DNA of 64,000 nucleotides from Bombyx mori. Its lineage: Eukaryota; Arthropoda; Insecta; Lepidoptera; Bombycidae. The notes beneath the pieces are model-generated. The model was not told the origin of the DNA and ran no database searches. It saw only the letters and a program-made list of their open reading frames with translations. A program made the translations under genes and the position numbers. This document shows, piece after piece, positions 46,054 to 56,717 of this stretch (its first letter is position 1; every line of letters begins with the position of its first letter). The stretch spans positions 5,091,501 to 5,155,500 of the forward strand of contig NC_085127.1 of NCBI RefSeq assembly GCF_030269925.1, written 5' to 3'.

Positions 46054-46350
46054 CTAGCAACCCGCCCTCGCTTTGCTTTGGAAGCATTAAATTTTATTAT
46101 TGATAGCTGAGACCCGCGATGTTACCCGCGGTTATTGTCGTATTGCGGGTGACGTCGTGGGGCGAAGCTAGTCTAAAAAAAGTAGCCTAAGCTGCTCCTT
46201 ATATCATCAGCTACCTATCAGTGAAAGTCCCGTCAATATCGGTCCAGCCGTTCCAGAGATTAGCCGGAACAAACCGTATATATGCATGTGGTAAAAAGAG
46301 GCTATTTCAATATTACAAACAGACACTCCAATTTTATTTATATGTATAGA
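46054..46350 (-). mobile_element. Helitron-like non-autonomous element, second family, complete
   Basis: On the minus strand: A then TCTATACATATAAATAAA at the 5' end and GAGGGCGGGTTGCTAG then T at the 3' end. The interior has CGTAATACG-type GC patches. This is the most complete copy of the family also present at 4.8 kb and 32.1 kb. Confidence 0.6.
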
Positions 46351-47290
46351 TTATAATTGCAATTTGGGAAATACACATCATTTTTAGTCTACTTTAAAAT
46401 CATAAATTATCTTTTTAAAATTTGCTAAATGGGAATTGTGAAATTTGCCTGATTTCCAAGCCACGTTAAAAGCATTGTCTTCATAAATTACAAAATCAAG
46501 AGTCCAGGCTACACGAAATATGTATGAATTAAAAATCTAGTAGCACTGAATGACCGTCGGCAGTGCGGTGGGTGTCATGAAAATCAACTCATTCGACGAG
46601 CACTAGCAAACTCGGTCCACATCCAATTAGGCACCATGAATGGGAATGGAAATTCGAATCCTGCTGTATTAACCTTATTTGCTTTCCTAACCTGATCCGA
46701 CTGGGTCCAGCTGAGGCTTTGTGTTCACACCGTGTAAAGAATTAATGTTTCGTTTGCGGTTTGCTTGTGGAGGCCTAGTGATTCTAGTTTTATTGATCAA
46801 GTATTTGTTCTATATAAATTTTGAATCGATCCACCCCTCTGACCGGAGTGATATTAAACTACCTTTTTTGCAAAGCTTGAAGCACAGAGGTTGTTAATAT
46901 TTATCACTTTTTCGATTGAACCACTTATTACCAGGTGGGCCGTAAGCTCGTCTATAATGTACATAATGTCATTTGAAAATGAAACGTACGCTAGTTCAAT
47001 ATTAACATATTCACAAATAATCGGTTGCTCCTAAAATGTCTTGCGAAAACTCTAAGGTACTAATTTACGAGAGAAATATCATATCGGAGGCTTTCTATTG
47101 TCAGCGACGATGTGCGGATAATTCGCGCGGGTCAAATACATAAATCCAGTCAACAAGTTCAAAAACGTGAAAAATAGAGATAAAGGCACCAAAAATATGA
47201 GCGATAGCTCATTGGATTCGGAATCACCTCTAGAAAAATTTTTTTTGAAGGATTTTGGTGCAGGTAAAAAATTGCAAGTGTTATTAATTA
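46351..47290. other. Unassigned spacer with Bm1 scrap
   Basis: 46924-46955 (CCACTTATTACCAGGTGGGC) is a Bm1 tail scrap. The rest was not recognised. Confidence 0.45.
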
Positions 47291-47451
47291 GTTGACTAGA
47301 CTTTTTTTTTCACTTAATTCAACATTTATTATAAAAAAAGAACACAATATTTCTAACCTAAAAGTACGTGTTATTATACGCAACATGCTTCGTCAGATTA
47401 CAGAAATAGACTTATTAGCAACATGCTTCGTCAAATTTCGTTGACTAGACT
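47291..47451 (-). mobile_element. 137-bp poly(A) insert with 12-bp target duplication
   Basis: GTTGACTAGACT at 47291-47302 recurs at 47440-47451. The insert starts with a T run (antisense poly(A)) and holds GCAACATGCTTCGTCA twice (about 47381 and 47419). A retroposed sequence of unknown source. Confidence 0.78.
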
Positions 47452-48596
47452 ATATTAAGATACTGTATTCTTGTGCAGCATTAGCAAATGTTTCTGCTTT
47501 CGCATTGCGAATCCTAGCATTGTCTCGATCTGCCGGATGTTTTGACTGTCTTATTGACTTAAGGTATTTCAATGATATGAATAGTTAAAGGTCATAATGC
47601 TTTTCTTGCGTTCGATAATTTAGTTTCGTATTTAACGCTTATTGCGTATATTATTTAAGGTGAAAAGTGTGTTCCTCAGTTCCCATGTGTACGTCGACGT
47701 TTTACATCCGTGATAACAGATCGCTGGAAGTGGCTTCGTGGTGTTTTAAACCGATGGATCATTGTCCTGGGCCATAGGGCCGTCCCTCATGAAGTTTTGT
47801 AAATATTTGTTTGGGCGAACCCGTTATTTTGACTATCTATCACTGTCCGATGCAGAAACTTAAGGGAAATAAGGAGAAAATATTTTCAGTTCTGTAACCA
47901 AGTAAACATGTCAACAAACTTCGATGGACCTTGAAGTTTGTTACGACACTTTCTCGAATTCAGGCTAGAGCTAGGACAGCGAACACATATTTTAAAATCT
48001 AATAGAAATTGTAGAATTGGTTCGGCCCTATTTCCGCAGTAGTAATGGATTTTGTTGGCCATCGTATATATACAATTTTGTGGCTTAACCAATTCGACAA
48101 ATAACGTGTTATTTGATATGAATTATTCGAAAACCTGATTAATGACACTGTTTTCACAGTCGTCTTAAAATGAAATGAACATCCAAATCAAAGCTTTTCC
48201 TTTCTCAAATTCTCTCATGAGCTCAAACTCGGTACAATCGGATCCAAAATGATGAACTAATTCAGTTAACAAACACAGAGCCAGAATTAGGAACATCTCC
48301 GAACTGTTATTCTATAATATGACGTCAGATACGATGTTCAACTATTCATACACAGCACAATCGATTTGCTGCATCTCATAATGCTCGTAATTAGTATTAT
48401 CCAATTTCTCTACGTCGTTCACAGAATGAGCGAGTCGTCATAACGTTATTACATGATGTATGCAGATTCGATTTGCACAGTTTGAACTTTGAGTTAAATC
48501 TGATGAGAAATTAGCTCGAATCAGACCACAAGGTGCTATAATGGGTATCACGAAATCGAAGAAAGAAGATTGGACTGTTGAATTACTAAGAATTAA
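47452..48596. other. Unassigned spacer
   Basis: More than 1.1 kb without a recognised repeat or exon. Confidence 0.45.
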
Positions 48597-48604
48597 TCTA
48601 TCTA

Positions 48605-49911
48605 CCTAGTCAGGTCATAAGTATTGTCACACAGTAAACACTTTTCTTTTAGAATGCTGGCCACGAAAAAGTTTATTGAATTCGAATTTCGATTGTTCAT
48701 GAAAATAAAAATGTATACTTTTAGAATTTTACTCATTTTTAAATATGGAGTGGACGCTTAAAGAAGACCGTGTTGCAGTTATTGCGTTGCATCGTTGCGG
48801 TTACGCGCCAATTCAAATTTTTAACATACTGAAAAATTTGAACATAACCAAAAGATTCATTTATCGTACCATCAAACGATACAGTGAAGACTCTAGTGTA
48901 GATGACAGGTCAAGAAGTGGTCGCCCTCGGTCTGTTAGGACTCCAGCAGTGATAAAAACTGTGAAGGCGCGAATTCAAAGAAATCCCAAACGTAAGCAGA
49001 AACTGTTGGCCCTTCAGATGGGGTTAAGCAGAACCACGGTGAAAACGGTGTTAAATGAAGACTTAGGGCTTCGGGCATATCGAAGAAAAACAGGACATCG
49101 TTTGAATGCTCGTCTAATGGACCTGAGACTGAAGAGATGCCGCGCTTTGTTGAAGCGGTACGCGGGAAAAAAATAATCGGGAAATTCTTTTTTCGGATGA
49201 AAAAAAATTTACCGTAGAAGAGAGCTACAACAAACAAAATGATAAGGTGTACGCACACAGTAGTGAAGAAGCGAGCAACCGTATTCCGCGTGTCCAACGA
49301 GGTCATTTTCCATCCTCGCTCATGGTATGGTTGGGAGTTTCTTATTGGGGCTTAACAGAGGTACATTTTTGTGAGAAAGGTGTAAAAACGAATGTAGTTG
49401 TGTATCAAAATACAGTCCTGACGAACCTTGTGGAACCTGTTTCTCATACCATGTTCAATAACAGGCACAGGCTATTCCAACAAGATTCGGCGCCAGCTCA
49501 TAGAGCGAAGAGCACACAAGACTGGCTGGCGGCGCGTGAAATCGACTTCATCCGGCACGAAGACTGGCCCTCCTCCAGTCCAGATTTGAATCCGTTAGAT
49601 TACAAGATATGGCAACACTTGGAGGAAAAGGCGTGCTCAAAGCCTCATCCCAATTTGGAGCCACTCAAGACATCCTTGATTAAGGCAGCCGCCGATATTG
49701 ACATGGACCTCGTTCGTGCTGCGATAGACGACTGGCCGCGCAGATTGAAGGCCTGTATTCAAAATCACGGAGGTCATTTTGAATAAACTTTAGTGTCATA
49801 AGAATCTATGTTTTGTTAAGTTCATTTTGGTATATGAATGGTTACATAATGAATAAACTTGTTTCAATTATTTTACATTAAACATGTGACAGAATTTATG
49901 ACCTGACTAGG
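48605..49911 (+). mobile_element. mariner (Bmmar1/maT-type) copy 2
   Basis: 1307 bp with intact terminal inverted repeats (CCTAGTCAGGTCATAAGTAT at left; its imperfect inverse ending at 49911) and TA on both sides (48603-48604, 49912-49913). Nearly identical to copy 1 over its length. Confidence 0.95.
48745..49786 (+). pseudogene. mariner transposase, frameshifted (D,D37D)
   Basis: Two frames: 48745-49176 (143 residues, DNA-binding helix-turn-helix region from MEWTLKEDRVAVIALHRCG) and 49247-49786 (179 residues, catalytic part). The region between them, read in a shifted frame, still includes the FSDEK block with the first catalytic Asp, which copy 1 has lost. Later catalytic residues are D80 (QDSAPAH) and D118 (NPLDY) of the second frame, 37 residues apart. 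The break looks like one extra base in the A-rich stretch near 49171-49176. The enzyme would be inactive, although the rest of the element is well preserved. Confidence 0.93.
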
Positions 49912-50153
49912 TATATATAAAAATGAATTACTGTTCGTTAGTCTCGCTAAAACTCGAGAACGGCTGTACCGATTTGGCTAGTTTTGGTCTTGAATTATTC
50001 GTGGAAGTCCAGGGAAGGTTTAAAAGGTGTGAACATATGAAAAAAGCTTGGAATTATATAAAAACAAACAATTTTGTTTTTCCTTTGATGTGTCTCCTTG
50101 ATGTGTCTTTTATTTATCGATTGAGGCACTACGAAGTCTGCTGGGTCAGCTAG

Positions 50154-50669
50154 TTTACGAATACATATGAGCTACTGCAATATTATAGAGGATATATTAA
50201 GGATATAGTATTTTTTACGCACAGAAAGTCTAGTTCTAAATTGATGTAAGAAAATTTGTATTGTTTAGTCAGTGACCGTCGTCAAAGCGATAAAATTCTA
50301 AAGCGCTTTAACCTTAGCGAGAACTGCTTAATTCCATTTTATTGTCAATGCACTGTTCCCGGTATCCGGCGTGCGGGCTAAGTTCCCACAAAATGGTTAA
50401 CAGCTTGTCGGATATTACTATCTGAGCATTCAAAGCGATTTTGCTTGAATCATTCGATTTTACATAGTTTGAATTTAGATACGTTGAATGTTTGAACGAA
50501 ATTCACATGAATTATTCGGTTTCCAAATCGTATTTTCATTATTTTGATTAACAAACGATACGTATTAAATCGACAATTGTATTAAAGTTTAATTGGACTA
50601 TATCTTAGATCCTAGTTTTCAATTTCTTGGCTTAGATTAGTTAATCTGAATATGAGGGTATGTTGCAAG
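50154..50669. other. Unassigned spacer
   Basis: Nothing recognised. Confidence 0.45.
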
Positions 50670-50850
50670 TTACAGTCGTGCTAGATGGGTAAACGATGAT
50701 TAGTTGAGCCCATGGACATCATGACGTAAATTTTGGCTAGTTTCTTTGAGATATGAGGTCAAGATTTAATTGCATCAATGTTGTGGTGTCCCCTTAAATC
50801 AATACGGACGATTGCTCCGCTGCAGAATCAATGCGCTAGAATCAATGTCT
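50670..50850 (-). repeat. Degenerate Bm1 SINE
   Basis: GAGCCCATGGACATCATGAC, TTTGAGATATGAGGTCAAG, GTGGTGTCCCCTTAAATC in Bm1 order. Confidence 0.6.
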
Positions 50851-51154
50851 TGTTCGTGTGAAATTAATTGCCTAATTAATGAATTGCATTGTCGGCAATC
50901 ATTGATCGGGAAGTTAAAATTTGTTTACATATTAATGTATTAATATATTTGTAAATATGTTTTTATTAAGTTTAAGTTAGCATATACCTTTAAGACCTAT
51001 ATACACAACCTTTTAATATATTATCGGAAAAAATATAAATATATACGAGTATTTTTGTGTAGTTGTATATATTATGTTTGTGTGTTTAATTATTTTCAAT
51101 TCTCCTACCGGTATTACCATACCATATTATTACCAAATGCATTACATTGGTTGA

Positions 51155-51405
51155 GTTTTTTTATTGGTTATATAGAGATCGACCTTACGGTTTGCTTGGT
51201 GTTAAGTGTATACCGGAGCTCATAGACAACTACAACGTAAATGATCCACTCACCTCGTGATATGAGTACTAAGGTTTCAGTTTTTACAATACAACTGGTG
51301 TCCCACCTTTCAAATCGAAAGGCATTACTGCGTCAAGGCAGAAATTGGCAAGATGGTGGCACCTACCCATGCGGACTCACAAGAAGTCCTACCATCAGTA
51401 ATTGT
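51155..51405 (-). repeat. Bm1 SINE, diverged short form
   Basis: TTTTTTTATTGGTTATATAG tail side to CCTACCATCAGTAATTG. Confidence 0.85.
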
Positions 51406-51494
51406 GAGTAGAGAATGGCTTAGGCATTAAGTCTGGCAATATTTGCAAATACACAAAGTGTAACAAATAAATAGGTTAGTTACAATATAATAAA

Positions 51495-51664
51495 AATCTT
51501 ATATCTCATATCTCTTATATCTCATCTTATATCTCTTATATCTCAAACTTATATCTCAAGGTGTGTGGCGCATTTACGTTGTAGATGTCTATGGGTTCCA
51601 GTAACCACGTAACACCAGGTGGGCTGTGAGCTCGTCCACACATCTAGGCAATAAAAAAAAAAAA
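51495..51664 (+). repeat. Bm1 3' half with expanded CTTATATCTCA motif
   Basis: Bm1 from CTTATATCTCAAGGTG to the poly(A), preceded by several tandem variants of the same 11-bp motif (51497-51545). Confidence 0.88.
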
Positions 51665-52303
51665 TCTAAACAAGCGCTGGTTTTGCTGTTTTCGGTTTTA
51701 CAATAAAAAGTATCCAATCAAATCCTGTTTAATATATGTTTTTTTTTGTGTTTTTAAAGCAGCCCTAAATGTTAGAGTTAGTAATTTAGATATTTTTGAT
51801 AAAATAAATAAGTTAGAGAATAAGAGTCGTTATAGATTCTGCAGGGTGTACAAGTGAATTTTTGAATTTTAATGAGTATTTTTTTTGTAATATTTACAGA
51901 CCACTTCTAACAGCATTTTGGGGCTGTGGTCTCTTTAGCCTATTTCAGTTCTAATATAACACTGTTTTGCTGAAAAAATCGAACAAAAAGTCAATTTGTT
52001 ACCGATGTGTATGAGAGGTCGCGTCAAATTTATCGGGACAGATACATATTTTCGGTTATTGGTTTTGTTTTGTTTCAATCATCCGTGACATGAATTTTAC
52101 GGACGACGAAATCAGCTATGAACACTTTTTTTTTACTGGCGAAAATGTATGATCGTTGTACAGAATGCTTTTCCTGTATGTTGTATTATATGTATTGCAG
52201 TTTTTGTTATTACGTCCGTGGTATGACGCCAGAAATACGTGAACTGTTTCGACGAGAGTGAACCCTATCAGCCTTACGTCGTCCTTATAATTTTTTTTTT
52301 AAG
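51665..52303. other. Unassigned spacer
   Basis: AT-rich; nothing recognised. Confidence 0.45.
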
Positions 52304-52440
52304 CTGCAAATCGGCTTACTTTAAGGCTTAAGATTTTTGTTATACATTGCATAGGTCAACGACCTCAGGAACCATCTTGTGACCTGCGATTATAGTCTTT
52401 ATATACTATAACGTGAATCAACTACAGTGAGTCGAATTTT
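52304..52440 (+). repeat. Unnamed diverged repeat, copy 1
   Basis: AAGCTGCAAATCGGCTTAC, TGCATAGGTCAACGACCTCA, CTGCGATTATAGTCTTTA; recurs at 53024-53150. Confidence 0.7.
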
Positions 52441-52537
52441 TGTAAGCCAATCACACGTTCTGGTTTAAAAGTTAGAACAGGCGCTATACAATACAGCCGA
52501 GACTCGTCTCAAGGAAGATGGCTTGGCTAGAACATTA

Positions 52538-52924
52538 TCTAATATATAAAATTCTCGTGTCACAATGTTCGTTCCCATACTCCTCCGAAACCGCTTGACC
52601 GATTCTCATGAAATTTTTTATGCATATTCAGTAAGCCTGAGAATCGGCTACTATCTATTTTTCATACCCCTAAGTGATTAGGGTTGTCCACCCCTAACAT
52701 TTTTTTTTTATTTGGACTTTTTTTTGTTATAATGAGGTATGATGTGGTTGAATGAGGTTTTGTTATTTTTATTATATATTCCCTCATCGTTCACAGCACT
52801 ACATACCTCTTTTACTCATTTACCACATCCTTACACACTTACAATAAGTTAGTTTTTTTTTTCTACACTATAAATTCCCTAGAAATCTTATATATGGCAA
52901 AACAATGTTTGCCGGGTCAGCTAG
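52538..52924 (+). mobile_element. Helitron-like non-autonomous element, fourth family
   Basis: A then TCTAATATATAAAATTCTCG at the 5' end; GTTTGCCGGGTCAGCTAG then T at the 3' end (52921-52924). The interior has CTCCGAAACCGCTTGACCG. 387 bp, no coding. Confidence 0.6.
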
Positions 52925-52944
52925 TATAATATGTAATTTACTAA

Positions 52945-52995
52945 GGTTTGAAGTTACCGTGGCCTGCGGGATAAGACGCCCGGTGCATTACTATC
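52945..52995 (+). repeat. Bm1 head remnant
   Basis: GTTACCGTGGCCTGCGGGAT and ACGCCCGGTGCATTACTATC. Confidence 0.65.
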
Positions 52996-53023
52996 CATGA
53001 TGCGACTGTGTCTACAGTGAAGT

Positions 53024-53150
53024 CTAAAGCTGCAAATCGCCTAACTTTCTGGGTTAATATTTTTAATACACTGCATAGGTCAACGACCACAGGAACCATC
53101 TTGGGTTCTGCGATTATAGCCTTTAGTCATTATATCGCCAATCAACTGTC
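53024..53150 (+). repeat. Unnamed diverged repeat, copy 2
   Basis: AAGCTGCAAATCGCCTAAC, CTGCATAGGTCAACGACCAC, CTGCGATTATAGCCTTTA. The open frame 53008-53211 covers it but shows no known domain. Confidence 0.7.
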
Positions 53151-53219
53151 GTTAGATGAATTCTCAATTTTACTCCTTTTGAAACTAGAATTAATGACAC
53201 ATTTGATTTAGAAACCCCA

Positions 53220-53412
53220 TAGAGCCCACTGAGTTTCTCGCCGGATCTTCTCAGTGGGTCGCGTTCTCGATTCGTTGTTAGATTCTGCAAAGCACTGCTC
53301 TTGCTAGGGCTAGTGTTAGCAACGCCCCCAGGTTTGAGCCCCGAGAGCTCACCTACTCGTTAGATTACGCTGGCATAGCCTTTCAAGGCTACCAGATTAG
53401 GTAGAAAAAAAA
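53220..53412 (+). mobile_element. Jockey-type LINE 3' UTR with poly(A)
   Basis: Hairpin arms at 53225-53233 and 53250-53258; ends AGATTAGGTAGAAAAAAAAA. Confidence 0.88.
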
Positions 53413-53555
53413 AGTAGAAATAGACGTGATTTTAGTAACCCCCTTCCCATTGATTAGAGGTCATCTCCAGGAGGCTTTAGAGTAGGCAAATCGGTGCTTT
53501 TCAATCTTTTTAGTTTATTTGCCCCATGTGCTTAGGACTATGTTGCGACGTTGCG

Positions 53556-53852
53556 ACATTGATCGTATAATAAAAATCAAACCCACAAAATTATAACTTG
53601 CGTAATTACTGGTGGTAGGGTTTGTTGTGAGTTCGCACGGGTAGGTACCACCACCCTGCCTATTTCTGTGGTAAGGCAGTAATGCGTTTCGGTTTGAAGG
53701 GCGGGGCAGCCGTTGTAACTACACTGAGACCTTAGAACTTATATCTCAAGGTGGGTGACGCATTTACGTCGTAGATGTCTATGGGCTCCAGTAACCACTT
53801 AACAACAGGTGGGCTGTGAGTTCGTCCACCCATCTAAGCAATAAAAAAAAGA
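53556..53852 (+). repeat. Bm1 SINE, 5'-truncated in the head-body linker
   Basis: Begins GATCGTATAATAAAAATCAA and keeps CAAACCCACAAAATTATAAC plus the whole body and tail. Confidence 0.93.
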
Positions 53853-54120
53853 TAATCTTTTACTATAATATTCTGCTCGTTTATTTAAATAGATGAGATT
53901 TCTACATTTGATATTCCGTAGTCAGCCGGGAGTGGTACAGTACCGGCTTGCACGACGAAGTTTAGCAAATTAATGCAGACCGGCCTGTGTCGCCTGTTGC
54001 TAACAAAACCATTCACAGGCTGTTTGCTACAAAATACACACTTTCTTGATCACGTGGGACTTAATTTTTTTAATGCATTTTGCTGTACAATTTATGCTAA
54101 GTGACGTTTTAGTCAGGTTA
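53853..54120. other. Unassigned spacer
   Basis: No gene recognised. Confidence 0.45.
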
Positions 54121-54205
54121 CTTTTTGGAACGAAGTTCCTTATGGATCGATGCGGAGGTGTACCCTAACCGGGAAAAAAGTCCGTAACGTAAGATTTTTT
54201 TTTCC
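54121..54205 (+). repeat. GGAAC repeat, single copy
   Basis: GGAACGAAGTTCCTTATGG to CCGTAACGTAAGATTTTT, matching 75-80 bp of the tandem units at 21.8-22.2 kb. Confidence 0.85.
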
Positions 54206-54390
54206 CCTACCTAATCGCTGGTAGCCTAAGAAGCCCGGACGGGGTTAAGTTACCTTAAGCTTCCTTATTACGCACACCCATTGTCAGCGGTTTGGCTGTG
54301 ACCCTGGCATTGGTGTGTGCATGTGCTAGGGTGACCACTTACCATCAGGCGAGCCACATATTCGTCTGCCTACAAAGGCAATGAAAAGTT
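54206..54390 (+). mobile_element. LINE 3'-end fragment (WNELPSTVF-related tail)
   Basis: CTTACCATCAGGCGAGCCAC to CTACAAAGGCAATGAAAAG. The left part (CCCGGACGGGGTTAAG) is not found in the other copies. Confidence 0.65.
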
Positions 54391-54424
54391 GAAAGTTAGT
54401 TTTTGTCACTGTTGTCGCAGTGTC

Positions 54425-54535
54425 CTGAAAGATAAGGCGCCCCGTGCTCTTATCGAGCGATGTTCATTAATTGTCTATGTCTATCCATCAGTTCGATATC
54501 CGCCGGCGGGTATTTGAATTTTTCGATAACTACAG
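54425..54535 (+). repeat. Degenerate Bm1 head
   Basis: CCTGAAAGATAAGGCGCCCC, CAGTTCGATATCCGCCGGCG, TTTGAATTTTTCGATAAC. Confidence 0.6.
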
Positions 54536-55374
54536 TCTAATTTTATATAAAAAATATTATATTATATTTTGACATGTTTACACAGAAAGAACTAACAAAA
54601 ACTTGTAAACTACTTACTAGAGTTAAATTTGATTTAAGTATAGTGAAATATATAAAATGGTACAATTTTATATATCAATTTAACCTAATTTCCTGACCAA
54701 GATAATCAAAATAAAGAGAGATTACCTTTAGTTTGGTTGCTAATAGAGAATACTTTTTTAGTCTTACGTATCTTTTTAAATTCAATAATGAAAAAAAAAA
54801 AAACAGATTTTCTGACAACCCTATCAACGATTATTAAATGCTTTCATAAAACCCAAATCCTCGACGCAGAACTTAAGCTAAGGCACCCATTGTTAGTAAA
54901 AGGCGAAATTATCAAACGCCACAGTGAATGCTTTAGTAATTTTCTTAATGTAAGTCCACTTGAAAAGAACAAGTCTCCCACAACGGATTAGGTTAAAGCA
55001 CTACGCTCTGTTAATTGCAATTTGTGGTTGCCAGCACAACAAAGAAAATGTTTAACAAGTCCAATGAAAAAAACTTTAATTCCCCTTTATAAATGCTTCG
55101 GTTTCTGTAAGAGATTGCTTCTTTCACTTTGTGTAAATTGCGGATTAAATATTCGCTAATGTTCAAATGGCTTTTCAATTATGAAATAATTTAGTTCTTA
55201 AACTATTATTTTGAAGTATATGTCGAAAAATTCGTTAACGAAGCAACGGAATGGCGTATAATAAAAATGAAAACCGAAAAAATGTAAATTAAGTTTTTGC
55301 GGTAGGGCATAATGTGAGCTTGCAAGGTCGGTACTAATATCCTGCTTAAGACTATTAGATATGATCTATTTTTC
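54536..55374. other. Unassigned; faint Bm1 trace
   Basis: 55255-55350 has AATAAAAATGAAAACCG and GTAGGGCATAATGTGAG, an old Bm1 trace. An 84-residue frame at 54737-54991 is Lys-rich with no recognised domain. Confidence 0.4.
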
Positions 55375-55535
55375 CCTAACTAAATGTTGGTAGCAGTGAG
55401 CTCACGGGGCTCAACCTGAGTGATTTCACTCACACTAGCCCTAGCAAGGGCAGTGCTTCGCTGAATCTACCACCGGATCGGAATCGCGACCCACTGAGAA
55501 GATCCGCCGAGAAACCCATTGGGTTGTGTTTTGAT
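55375..55535 (-). mobile_element. Jockey-type LINE 3' UTR fragment
   Basis: Antisense: GAGCTCACGGGGCTCAACC, CTACCACCGGATCGGAATCG, GCGACCCACTGAGAAGATCC. The hairpin is partly mismatched. Confidence 0.83.
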
Positions 55536-56211
55536 CTAATGTCTCTATAATATGACGTTATTTGTGTATGCGTTATTCCTTTAGGCTGCGGTAGCCACCT
55601 AACACTAAATAAGCAGAGAGTAGAGCAATTTAAAAGAACATGTAATTTCGGAACTATCATCTTTTTTAATGTAGTTTAAATGTATATACAATACAAAGAA
55701 ACCTGATGATTCAAGTTGAAGGTTGAGAATGTATACCAGATCATAAAACTTAGGTTGCGCATTGGAATAGTTTTTTTCTCATTTTCGGTATTTTTTCAGG
55801 AAAAAGATAGATATAAGTTTGTAAGTCTGAGATAGTATTTGGATATTGTTGGATTTCTTATTGCATACACCGAACGAGCTTCACGTTTTATCTGGTGCCA
55901 TGTAATTAGCGGAGATAATACACATGATAATGTTTTTATTGCCAGAAATTAAGACATTTTTTCACTACGCGTCGTCCCATCCTCCTGGTGCCAGCGCGCT
56001 AGAGTGACGGTAGCGTGCGGCGCAGTCTCGACCCCCTCAGGTGGCCCCGTGATTATTACCGGAAGAAACTGCCTCCTACATACGCATTTGTCGATTTAAG
56101 TGTGCTTAACTATTCAATACTGTATTAACGTTAATAGTATTATTGTTTATTAACGCAGTTAAATCTTTGTATTAATTTACTTTCAAGTATAATTTTTAGG
56201 GAGGTTTTTTT
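55536..56211. other. Unassigned; small GC-rich patch
   Basis: 55970-56070 is GC-rich (GCCAGCGCGCTAGAGTGACG) with a roughly 40-residue open frame downstream. No support for a gene. Confidence 0.4.
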
Positions 56212-56430
56212 TACTGCTTAGATGCTTGGCGAAACTCATAGCCCACCTGATTTTAAGTGGTTACCAGAGCCCATATACATCTACAACGTAAATGCCGCCA
56301 CCTGAGACATGAGTTCTAAGTCTCCGTTTTTTCAGTACAACGGCTGCCCCACCCTAGAAATCGAAACGCATTACTGCTTCACGGCAGAAATAGGCAGAGT
56401 AGTGGTTTCGGTGGACGTCCTACTACGAGT
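56212..56430 (-). repeat. Bm1 SINE, 5'-truncated
   Basis: TTTTACTGCTTAGATGCTTG to AGAAATAGGCAGAGTAGTGG. Confidence 0.88.
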
Positions 56431-56471
56431 TAATATCAATTAAGAAAACAGATTATCATGTATTTATATCA

Positions 56472-56717
56472 AAACTAACTGACCCGGCGGACTTCGTAGT
56501 GCCTCAATCGACAAATAAAAGACCTAAACTTTTGTATAAAATAAACTTAAAACGAACAAAAGGAATCCGTTCGACGGGGGACATATCAAATTTATCTACC
56601 TTTTAAACCTTCTCTGGACTTCTACAAATAAATCAAGACCAAAATTAGCCGAATCGGTCCAGCCGTTCTCGAGTTTTAGCGAGACTAACGAACAGCAATT
56701 CATTTTTATATATATAG
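56472..56717 (-). mobile_element. Helitron-like element with internal deletion
   Basis: CTAACTGACCCGGCGGACTT to CAGCAATTCATTTTTATATA and TATAGAT. A segment between GACATATCAAA and TTTATCTACC is missing. Confidence 0.55.

Larger units (their letters stand above)
48597..50153 (+). mobile_element. Helitron-like element carrying mariner copy 2
   Basis: TCTATCTA (48597-48604) after A, then the mariner, then TATATAAAAATGAATTACTG and onward to GGGTCAGCTAG (ends 50153) before T. Outside the mariner it is the plus-strand form of the element at 14361-14663, with an internal deletion. Confidence 0.7.

Noticed and set aside
54737..54991. 84-residue Lys-rich frame
   Set aside because: The frame runs through an A-run and shows no domain or flanking gene structure.
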